In this document: one piece after another, positions 57,571-64,000 of the stretch
Position numbering within the stretch: position 1 is the first letter of the stretch
Layout: each line of letters opens with the position of its first letter
NCBI RefSeq assembly: GCF_000175215.2
Contig: NC_014816.1
Coordinates: 1,919,001-1,983,000 of the forward strand
Source: Asticcacaulis excentricus CB 48
Lineage (GTDB): Bacteria > Pseudomonadota > Alphaproteobacteria > Caulobacterales > Caulobacteraceae
Length of the DNA stretch: 64,000 nucleotides
Reading direction: 5' to 3'
Made by a program: the position numbers and the translations under genes
Notes under the pieces: model-generated
Told to the model about the DNA's origin: nothing
Database searches by the model: none
What the model saw: only the letters and a program-made list of their open reading frames with translations

Positions 57571-57816
57571 CTAGTACACTTCCCATGTTGAACCGTTCTT
57601 GCGCGCATCCAACACACCGTCTTCGCGCTTGCGCTTGTCGGCATTAACCGTGACACGCACGGGCTTGCGCGTGAAAAACGCCGTCACAGCCATGAGGCCA
57701 ACACCGATCAAAGCCAGCGCCGCGACGATACCGGTAAAGATGACCGCCAGCACAGCACCGGCGAGTGAGACGAGCCCGATCAGCGTCATCATGAATATGT
57801 GCTTTAGTCTGGCCAT
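57571..57816 (-). CDS. Small two-helix membrane protein, unknown
   Basis: 81 residues from ATG 57816, with GGAGGA 7 bases before. Two hydrophobic segments (IFMMTLIGLVSLAGAVLAVIFTGIVAALALIGVGLMAVTAFF, probably a hairpin) precede a basic tail (RKPVRVTVNADKRKREDG) ending STWEVY. Monocistronic; the terminator at 57504 follows. No family recognised. Confidence 0.75.
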   Translation of the reverse strand: MARLKHIFMMTLIGLVSLAGAVLAVIFTGIVAALALIGVGLMAVTAFFTRKPVRVTVNADKRKREDGVLDARKNGSTWEVY

Positions 57817-58054
57817 GGCGTTCCTCCGACGCACTTGCGCCCATGGATGGGGGCGCGTGAAACTTCCGAATACGGACCTCAAATCGCTCATGGCTATACT
57901 GACCTCATTACGCGCCATGCCAGATGGGGAGTATTGGCACTGCACCACAGCAGATTGGCACGATTAAGGCCCGCGTCAACCACCTGACCGAGCGTTAACT
58001 TAACTTTTTTATGACTTGTTAAGAGAGACATCGATTTCATAACCAAATGCGCCC

Positions 58055-58732
58055 TTATTGCAGCGCCCGCTCTCGCAGGATCTGTGTGTAGGCCTCGTTA
58101 ATGCGCGCCGCCTTTTGAGTGAAAAGCCCCACATATTCAGATGGCAGGCCGCGCGCCAGAATGCGATCGGGGTGCACATCCCCTAGCGCCCTGTTGCGCG
58201 CGATGCGAATTTCATGGTCGGCCACGTCTGGGTGAATGCCCAGAATGTGATAGGGGTCGTCGGCGTCCGGCCCGGCATAGTCGGCACGAATGCGTCGATA
58301 GGTCGCGGGGCTGAGGTCGAAAAGACGCGCCACAGTTTCCAGATAGGTCTCTTCGCGGTCGGTGAGGTGCCCGTCCGACACTGCGATGTGGAACAGGCCT
58401 TCCAGCACGTCCTCAAGTATACGCGGGCATTGTGCATAGCGTTTGGCCAGCCGCCGGGCATATGATTCAAACCCCAAACTGGTCTGGCGCGCCAGATCGT
58501 ACAGGCGGCGGATATTGGCATAGGCCTCGCGTTCAGGCTGAAACACGTCAAAAAAGGCCTGCTCCTCGCTCTCGTCCACCAGTCCGTCAGCCATGGCCAA
58601 CTTCGCCCCAAGCGCAGTTACCGCCGTGGCGAACGCAGGATCGCGGCCCGGCTGCCCCTTTGGGCAATCGGTGCAGTCGGCGGGGTCAAAGGCGTGGGCC
58701 GCCTTGCGCGCGAGGGTCTTCCAGAAACTCAT
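58055..58732 (-). CDS. DjlA-like co-chaperone (TerB + J domain)
   Basis: 225 residues from ATG 58732. A TerB-like helical domain (about 40-135: AVTALGAKLAMADGLVDESEEQAFFDVF, and AVSDGHLTDREETYLETVARLFDLS) is followed by a C-terminal J domain with YHILGIHPDVADHEIRIARNRALGDVHPDR (HPD motif) and RINEAYTQILRERAL. The membrane helix of E. coli DjlA is missing, so this form is cytosolic. It should stimulate DnaK; the physiological client is unknown. Confidence 0.9.
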   Translation of the reverse strand: MSFWKTLARKAAHAFDPADCTDCPKGQPGRDPAFATAVTALGAKLAMADGLVDESEEQAFFDVFQPEREAYANIRRLYDLARQTSLGFESYARRLAKRYAQCPRILEDVLEGLFHIAVSDGHLTDREETYLETVARLFDLSPATYRRIRADYAGPDADDPYHILGIHPDVADHEIRIARNRALGDVHPDRILARGLPSEYVGLFTQKAARINEAYTQILRERALQ

Positions 58733-58912
58733 CGGTCTTATCCTGACCACTACCTTAGGCCATTATACGGCGTAAAACCCCTTAAGTTTCTGTAAGAGAC
58801 TTTTTTCTGTGCGCGCAAAGGATTCCTCTCTAAAATAACGATAAAACGCGATTTCGCCCCAATTTGTCTGCATGACAAAGGGATAAGTCTGAATATGAGG
58901 ATGACGGCGTCC

Positions 58913-59638
58913 ATGAAAGCGACGATTACGGCGACAGTGTGTATGGCCCTGCTGGCCGGTGCAGCTCTGGCGCAAACCGACGATGGCCCCATCGCCACCA
59001 ATGTCACCGGCATCAAGGAACAGGTCGTGCGTACCCCCGTCATCGCCGATGCGCCGGCCGACGACTTCAACCGTGTGGCGTGGTGCCACGGCATCCTGTC
59101 CGGGCATATGGACCTAGCCGAGCGTATCTCGGACATCGAGCCGCTGAGCAAGGACATGGAAAAGATCGGCGCGTCCTATCTTCGTGCCTATGAAGCGGCG
59201 CTCACCCTGTCGAAAAAGGGGGAGGCCCCGGAAGGCCGCAAGAGCGCCGAGGCCTCCCGAGAACAGGGCTTCAACGGCTGGGAAGAGGCGCGCAAGGCCC
59301 CCAAGGGTCAGGCCGCTGGCGCCTATGTCAACTGGTCCCTGCCCGGCGATTGCGAGCGCGCGACCAAGGCGCTGTCGGGACATTCCGACATCTTCAAGGA
59401 AATGCAGACCGAGGAAGAGGCGAAGATCATTGCCGAGGCGATGAAGCCCGCGACCGAGCGTCAGACGCTGGATGTCCTTACTCCGCAAAAGACCAGCGCC
59501 ACCACAGCCCCGGCTGATCCCGATGCCGCCATCGGCTCATCGCGAACGACCGGCAAGTCGGGTAAGGGCCAGTCGAGCGGCAACTGGGCCAGCGGCCTGA
59601 TGAACAAGCTCGGCTGGGGCAAGAATGACGAAAAATAG
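58913..59638 (+). CDS. Exported protein of unknown function
   Basis: About 241 residues from ATG 58913. A signal peptide (MKATITATVCMALLAGAALAQ) is followed by a mostly helical mature part with two cysteines, one in VAWCHGIL and one in LPGDCERAT, that could form a disulfide. The C-terminus is low-complexity (SSRTTGKSGKGQSSGNWASGLMNKLGWG). Periplasmic location is predicted. No family recognised. Confidence 0.75.
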   Translation: MKATITATVCMALLAGAALAQTDDGPIATNVTGIKEQVVRTPVIADAPADDFNRVAWCHGILSGHMDLAERISDIEPLSKDMEKIGASYLRAYEAALTLSKKGEAPEGRKSAEASREQGFNGWEEARKAPKGQAAGAYVNWSLPGDCERATKALSGHSDIFKEMQTEEEAKIIAEAMKPATERQTLDVLTPQKTSATTAPADPDAAIGSSRTTGKSGKGQSSGNWASGLMNKLGWGKNDEK

Positions 59639-59949
59639 GTTTTTAAACCCGGATAGACACGGATAAGGCCCGCTGCGAGGCCTTTTCACGGATAGTGGCG
59701 GCAAGTCTCTCACCATCCGCGACGCCGCCGAAGGCAGCATCCATTTCGATCCATGGCTAAAAATCAGAGGCGACTGTATCTTGACAGCGACTTAGCTTTC
59801 GCAATCCTCCTCCCCCTATCATGGGGAGATGCTGGGTTTACGAGGCGAAGGGATGTTTTGGCGGATCAAAATACCCCTACGTCAGCGTCGCTTCGCTCGC
59901 GGCCCATCGCTTGCGAAAGCTATACAAAAGGAAAACCGATCCTGCCACC
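59639..59949. repeat. Gene-free stretch with family B and family A repeats
   Basis: This 311-bp gap contains TTTTTAAACCCGGATAGACACGGATAA near 59641-59666 (family B, matching the inverse of 33740-33765), then TTTTCACGGATAGTGG, and a CCTCCTCCCCCTATCATGGGGAGAT hairpin at 59807-59830 (family A). Short open frames here have no ribosome-binding site and resemble no protein. The DUF1294 promoter must lie within its right end. Confidence 0.55.
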
Positions 59950-60234
59950 ATGACCCTATGGATACTTTCCCTCGGCTGGCTGGCCCTGATCAATCTGGTG
60001 ACGTTTCAGGTGTGGGCCGCTGACAAGCGGCGCGCCATCCGGCGCGAGCGCCGCGTACCAGAAGCGACGCTGCTGCGGCTCTGTTGGTTAGGCGGCTGGC
60101 CCGCGGCCGGACTGTCTATGCGGATGTTCCGCCACAAGAGCGTGAAGCGGGACTTTAAACGCAAATTCAACGGGATCGTCTGGTTTCACGTACTGGGGAT
60201 GGTGGGCACGATCATAGCATTCCAGACGTTTTAA
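59950..60234 (+). CDS. DUF1294 membrane protein
   Basis: 94 residues from ATG 59950. It has an N-terminal membrane helix (LWILSLGWLALINLVTFQVWAADK), the family motif RRVPEATLLRLCWLGGWPAAGLSMRMFRHKSVKRDFKRKF, and a C-terminal helix (WFHVLGMVGTIIAF). The H-K-x-x-K-x-x-F pattern is typical of DUF1294. Function unknown. Convergent with the DUF4272 gene. Confidence 0.88.
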   Translation: MTLWILSLGWLALINLVTFQVWAADKRRAIRRERRVPEATLLRLCWLGGWPAAGLSMRMFRHKSVKRDFKRKFNGIVWFHVLGMVGTIIAFQTF

Positions 60235-60851
60235 GTATCCGTCTGCACATCGTCCCAGTCGTCGCCCTCATAGCCGATCAGCCAGTTGAGCGCGTGATGG
60301 CGTTCGCGCACCACATCGGGCAGGACGCCTTCGGCTCCATCGCGCACTGCCCTGTGCAGGCGGTAGATCAGATCGGCCTGATCCAGTATCTCTTCGGCAT
60401 CACGATGGCCGATGCGGCTCAGGTCGTCGTGCGCAAAGCCCTGCCAAAAGTCGAGCATCTCCTGCGCGTGGACGTCTTCAGACGGAAACCACAGGTCATC
60501 GATCAGGCCTATGGCCCACATCAGCGGCACCATGGCCTCCACCCGCCACGAAAAGCGGATGGCATCGGCCTCTGACACCGCATCGCCTTGCAAAAGGGCG
60601 CGCTCCTGTGGCGTCAGGTGCGGGTCGAGCTTCCAGCGCCCGACAAATGGCAGGACCGGGCCCGGCCGCCCCAGAAAGGCCGCCTGCGCCGCTGCCGTCA
60701 GGCCTAAAAGCCGATAGACGATCGCTTCGCCGGAGCGGATTGTCACATCCGCTGCCTCTTCGATTTCCGGCAGGCTGTCGCTGACCGGCAGGCCCCACGC
60801 CTTCAACATAAGGATGGAATTTTGCTTGCGGGTTTCGGCGTCAATAGTCAA
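60231..60851 (-). CDS. DUF4272 family protein
   Basis: 206 residues if translation begins at TTG 60851, which overlaps the stop of the upstream peptidase gene (TTGA) and has GGAAGA just before it. Family features: ETRKQNSILMLKAWGLPVSDSLPEIE, SWRVEAMVPLMWAIGLIDDLWFPSEDV, RRDAEEILDQADLIYRLHRA-like segment, and the C-terminal RERHHALNWLIGYE. Function unknown; cytosolic. Translational coupling to the M24 peptidase gene is likely. Confidence 0.82.
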   Translation of the reverse strand: MTIDAETRKQNSILMLKAWGLPVSDSLPEIEEAADVTIRSGEAIVYRLLGLTAAAQAAFLGRPGPVLPFVGRWKLDPHLTPQERALLQGDAVSEADAIRFSWRVEAMVPLMWAIGLIDDLWFPSEDVHAQEMLDFWQGFAHDDLSRIGHRDAEEILDQADLIYRLHRAVRDGAEGVLPDVVRERHHALNWLIGYEGDDWDDVQTDT

Positions 60852-62098
60852 ATCGGGTCTTCCAGTGAGCGAGCCAGAGGCGAAAACAGCTTCGGCCCTG
60901 TGGGCGTCATATACCAGCAATCCTCAAGTCGCACGCCGAACGCGCCGGGGACGTAGATGCCCGGCTCGTTCGAAAAACACATGCCTGGCAATAGCGGCGT
61001 CGCGTCATTGCCAACCAGATAGGGCGCTTCGTGGCCATCCATGCCGATACCGTGTCCCGCGCGATGCGACAGACCCGGCAGGGTGAAGCCCGGCCCCCAC
61101 CCTTCCTTGTCATAATAGTCGCGTACGGCGGCGTCGAGCTTCGCCACCGGCACGCCGACCTTTGCCGTCTCCAGTACGATATCCTGCCCTCGGCGCACCG
61201 TGTCCCACACCTTGCGCTGCCGCGCCGTCGGTTCGCCAAAGACCCAGGTGCGGGTAATGTCGGATTCGTAATCGAGCAGCGAGCAGCCGCAATCCATCAG
61301 GATTACAGAGCCTTCGCGGACGGTCTGCGGCGTCTTGGTGCCGTGCGGATAGGCGCTGGCCTCATTGAGTAAGGTCAGGGCAAATTCCGGCGACCCACCC
61401 AGCGCCCGCGTGGCGTCGTTCATCAGAGTAGCAATGTCGCGGGACGCCATATCAACCTTTATATTGGCATGGACGTGGCGCAGCGCCGCAAGCGTAATAT
61501 CATTGGCGGTCTGCATGAGCGCCAGCTCCGCTGGCGACTTGATGCGGCGGCAGGCGGCGACCAAGACATCTCCCGACACCACCTCGAATGCGCCCTGTTT
61601 TTTCAGGCCGTCGATGATGAAATAGCGCGTAGTCCCTTCGACGGCTAGTGTCCCACTGGCCGTGCCGCGATCCTTCAGCGTACGGGCGATCAGGGCGTAG
61701 GGGCTTTCGTCCTCGTTCCAGGTGCGCACATCGGCGGACACTTCCAAGGTCTCGCGCGTGCGGGCCTCTTCGAAATAGGGGGTGACAATGATGGTTTGGC
61801 CCTTGGCCGGGATCAGGGCTGCGGTTACGCGCTCCGACCGCCCCCAGCGCAGGCCGGTGAAATAGGTCAGGGACGTGCCCCCTTCGATCAGCAACCCGGC
61901 GATCATTTGCCGCTGCATCTGCTCTTGCAGACGGGCGATGCGCGCCTGTCGCTCCGTCATGCTGATGGGCTTCGCGCCTGCTGCCAGATTGGGCAAGGCC
62001 TGAGTCTGGTTTACGCTATGGCTCTGAGCTTTCACGCTCGATGCCACGACAACACCTGAAGCCACGGCCCCGCTCAAAAATGCCCGTTTGGACAGCAT
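60848..62098 (-). CDS. Exported M24-family metallopeptidase (Xaa-Pro aminopeptidase-like)
   Basis: 416 residues. An N-terminal signal (KRAFLSGAVASGVVVASSVKAQ) resembles a Sec or weak Tat peptide. A creatinase-like N domain precedes the M24 pita-bread domain with metal ligands in LMDCGCSLLDYESDITRTW (two Asp), AGHGIGMDGHEAPY (His), SNEPGIYV (Glu) and GVRLEDCW (Glu). It should cleave Xaa-Pro peptides in the periplasm. It is preceded by 335 bp without a gene. Confidence 0.92.
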   Translation of the reverse strand: MLSKRAFLSGAVASGVVVASSVKAQSHSVNQTQALPNLAAGAKPISMTERQARIARLQEQMQRQMIAGLLIEGGTSLTYFTGLRWGRSERVTAALIPAKGQTIIVTPYFEEARTRETLEVSADVRTWNEDESPYALIARTLKDRGTASGTLAVEGTTRYFIIDGLKKQGAFEVVSGDVLVAACRRIKSPAELALMQTANDITLAALRHVHANIKVDMASRDIATLMNDATRALGGSPEFALTLLNEASAYPHGTKTPQTVREGSVILMDCGCSLLDYESDITRTWVFGEPTARQRKVWDTVRRGQDIVLETAKVGVPVAKLDAAVRDYYDKEGWGPGFTLPGLSHRAGHGIGMDGHEAPYLVGNDATPLLPGMCFSNEPGIYVPGAFGVRLEDCWYMTPTGPKLFSPLARSLEDPI

Positions 62099-62433
62099 TA
62101 CCCCGCTCCTGCACTCAAAATTGGATACGACCTAACGCAGGTCTGTTGCGGCTGGAAAGATTATCTGAAACGTTCAGAACCCAATATTGGGATGTCGCTT
62201 TGTGTCGCGCTTTCAAGAACACATAAAACATTCTCATCCTGAATGGTTACAGGAAACACGCGCCCGTCACGTAATTTTATGCGAATGGCCGCGCTCAAGT
62301 GACTAAGATGAAGTGCGGCAATCTTACCACCAGTCTAATCGAAATACCTCTCTGTTATTCGATTTAGCCATTAAAAACGGGGGATCATGCCGCCCTGAGT
62401 TTGGGAATAACTACCTGACCCAGCGAAAAGGCA
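62099..62433. other. Gene-free interval between metH and the M24 peptidase
   Basis: 335 bp of lower GC than its surroundings. No open frame with a ribosome-binding site, no tRNA and no strong hairpin is seen. TCGAAATAC...GTTATTCGA is a loose inverted repeat near 62338-62360. It must contain the promoter of the exported peptidase gene and the end of the metH transcript. Confidence 0.4.
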
Positions 62434-64000
62434 TTACGGCACGTAATTCAGGATCGGGCTCAACCACCGCTCCGCCTCATCAACGCTCCAGCCCTTGCGG
62501 CGGGCATAGTCTTCGACCTGATCCTTTTCAATCTTGCCGACACCGAAATAGTGCGATTTTGGATGCGCGAAATAAAGGCCTGATACCGAGGCCGGCGGCG
62601 TCATGGCCAGGCTTTCGGTCAGTTGCATCCCCGCCTGGACCCGCGCATCCAGGAGATCGAACAGTGTCCATTTTTCGGTGTGGTCGGGCTGCGCCGGATA
62701 GCCGGGCGCCGGGCGAATGCCCTTATACTGCTCGGCGATCAGACCGGCGACATCAAGGTCTTCGTCTGCTGCATAGGCCCAAAGTTCGCGCCGCACGCGC
62801 TTGTGCAGGGCTTCGGCAAAGGCTTCGGCCAGACGGTCCGCCAAAGCGGTGGCCAGAATCGCGTTGTAATCATCACCCGCCGCCTTGAACTTCGCTGCGA
62901 TCTCCATTTCGCCATGCCCAGCGGTGACGGCGAAGCCGCCGATCCAGTCTGGCGTGCCCTTAGGAGCGATAAAGTCCGACAGAGCGGTGTTTGACTGATC
63001 GTCGCGCGTCTTCTTCATCTGTTGTCGCAGGGTGTGGAAACGCGCAATAACCTTTGAGCGCGTCTCGTCTTCATAGACTTCAATATCGTCGTCTTCAGTG
63101 GCATTGGCGGGCCAGAAGCCGACGACGCCGCGCGCCTCAAACCATTTTTCGTCCAGAATGCGTTTCAGCATAGCCCTAGCGTCAGCATAGAGGGTGGTGG
63201 CTGCCTCGCCCACAATCTCGTCCTCAAGGATGTCCGGGAAGCGCCCGGCCAGCTCCCAGGTGGCAAAAAACGGCGTCCAGTCGATATGGTCGGCCAGATC
63301 GTGTAGGTCATAGGGGCTGAAGGTGCGCGTACCGAGGAAGGTCGGAGCTAAGGGCGCTTCGGACGCAAAGTCGATGACGAACTTCTTTGAACGCGCTTCC
63401 GTCAGGTCGGAGCGCGGCTTCTGATCGCCCTTGCCATAGGCCAGACGCACCTTCTCATAGTCGGCGCGCGTATCGGCGATGAACTGCGCCTTGTCGCTGT
63501 CGGACAGCAGTTGCGACACAACGCCTACGGCACGCGAGGCATCGAGCACGTAAACGGTCTGGCCGTTGCTATAGCCAGGCTCAATCTTCACCGCAGTGTG
63601 GGTTTTAGAGGTCGTCGCCCCGCCAATCAGCAACGGAATGTCAAAGCCCTGACGCTGCATTTCGCGCGCTACAAACACCATTTCATCCAAAGACGGCGTG
63701 ATCAGGCCTGAGAGGCCGATCATATCAACCTTATGCTTTTTGGCTTCCTCAAGGATGCGATCGGCTGGCACCATCACCCCCAGATCGACCACCTCATAAT
63801 TGTTACATTGCAAGACCACGCCGACGATATTTTTGCCGATGTCGTGCACGTCGCCCTTGACCGTGGCCATCAGAATCTTGCCGGCCGACTGGTGCTCTGC
63901 GCCATCTTTTTCAGCCTCCATGAAGGGCATCAGATAGGCAACCGACTGCTTCATGACACGGGCGGATTTGACCACCTGTGGCAGGAACATCTTGCCCGCC
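62434..64000 (-). CDS. metH: Cobalamin-dependent methionine synthase, C-terminal part (partial)
   Basis: Partial: 521 codons are visible and the frame continues past the right edge (AGKMFLPQVVKSARVMK). The B12-binding domain has DVHDIGKNIVGVVLQCNNYEV (the DxHxxG cobalt-ligand motif) and GLSGLITPSLDEMV with GGATTSKTHTAVKI. The C-terminal AdoMet activation domain shows WTPFFATWELAGRFPDIL and RPAPGYPAQPDHTEK. It transfers methyl from methyltetrahydrofolate to homocysteine. In several alphaproteobacteria, MetH is encoded as two proteins; this cannot be judged here. Confidence 0.97.
   Translation of the reverse strand, partial: AGKMFLPQVVKSARVMKQSVAYLMPFMEAEKDGAEHQSAGKILMATVKGDVHDIGKNIVGVVLQCNNYEVVDLGVMVPADRILEEAKKHKVDMIGLSGLITPSLDEMVFVAREMQRQGFDIPLLIGGATTSKTHTAVKIEPGYSNGQTVYVLDASRAVGVVSQLLSDSDKAQFIADTRADYEKVRLAYGKGDQKPRSDLTEARSKKFVIDFASEAPLAPTFLGTRTFSPYDLHDLADHIDWTPFFATWELAGRFPDILEDEIVGEAATTLYADARAMLKRILDEKWFEARGVVGFWPANATEDDDIEVYEDETRSKVIARFHTLRQQMKKTRDDQSNTALSDFIAPKGTPDWIGGFAVTAGHGEMEIAAKFKAAGDDYNAILATALADRLAEAFAEALHKRVRRELWAYAADEDLDVAGLIAEQYKGIRPAPGYPAQPDHTEKWTLFDLLDARVQAGMQLTESLAMTPPASVSGLYFAHPKSHYFGVGKIEKDQVEDYARRKGWSVDEAERWLSPILNYVP

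Overview
The window reads as a chromosome segment of an alphaproteobacterium of the Caulobacterales, most likely Caulobacteraceae (Asticcacaulis or a near relative). This is inferred from gene content, high GC, alphaproteobacterial small families (DUF3126, DUF3445), a candidate CtrA site (TTAA-N7-TTAA) with a GANTC site before ftsW, and dispersed palindromic intergenic repeats of a type common in this family. No database search was possible, so the genus is a guess. Nearly everything is ordinary chromosomal coding sequence; no prophage, insertion sequence or CRISPR array was seen.

Layout. Positions 1-2760 (minus strand) hold a partial small membrane protein, murG and ftsW. A decayed lysozyme-like gene (2957-3566) follows, then rpmI-rplT. 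Positions 4386-12974 form a polyamine/omega-amino-acid catabolic locus: a PuuA-like ligase, two class III aminotransferases, two aldehyde dehydrogenases, a GntR/FCD regulator, and shared TGTGATCACA palindromes. Positions 13016-15303 hold small membrane proteins, a dmeR-dmeF nickel/cobalt efflux pair with a G-tract operator, and tRNA-Leu(CAA). Positions 15594-19711 hold a flagellar-rod-like miniprotein, a module of three exported EF-hand proteins with an ECF sigma factor and putative anti-sigma, and a divergent lrp/ald pair. Positions 19744-30750 hold an uncharacterised membrane-protein/hydrolase pair, tandem acetyltransferases, a Sel1 protein with a CPBP protease, lemA with two TPM-domain genes, and pheST. 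Positions 30770-45718 hold a ParDE pair, MFS transporter, prolyl aminopeptidase, orphan histidine kinase, rpmH-rnpA-yidC-engB, several conserved small proteins, cysE, a Nudix hydrolase, nitroreductase, queF and nitronate monooxygenase.

Positions 55136 down to 45835 are the first part of the division and cell-wall (dcw) cluster, mraZ-rsmH-ftsL-ftsI-murE-murF-mraY-murD, with 4-bp overlaps among its first four genes. The next expected genes, ftsW and murG, lie in the same orientation about 43 kb further on, at the start of the window. The cluster therefore appears split, with ftsW under its own, apparently cell-cycle-type, promoter. The region upstream of mraZ carries two DnaA-box matches and a TGGGA direct repeat resembling a MraZ box.

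Positions 55535-64000 hold a small monooxygenase, RNase P RNA (rnpB, minus strand), DUF423, a 42-residue membrane peptide, a peptidoglycan amidase, a TerB/J-domain protein, an exported protein of unknown function, DUF1294, DUF4272, an exported M24 peptidase, and the C-terminal part of cobalamin-dependent methionine synthase, which runs off the right edge.
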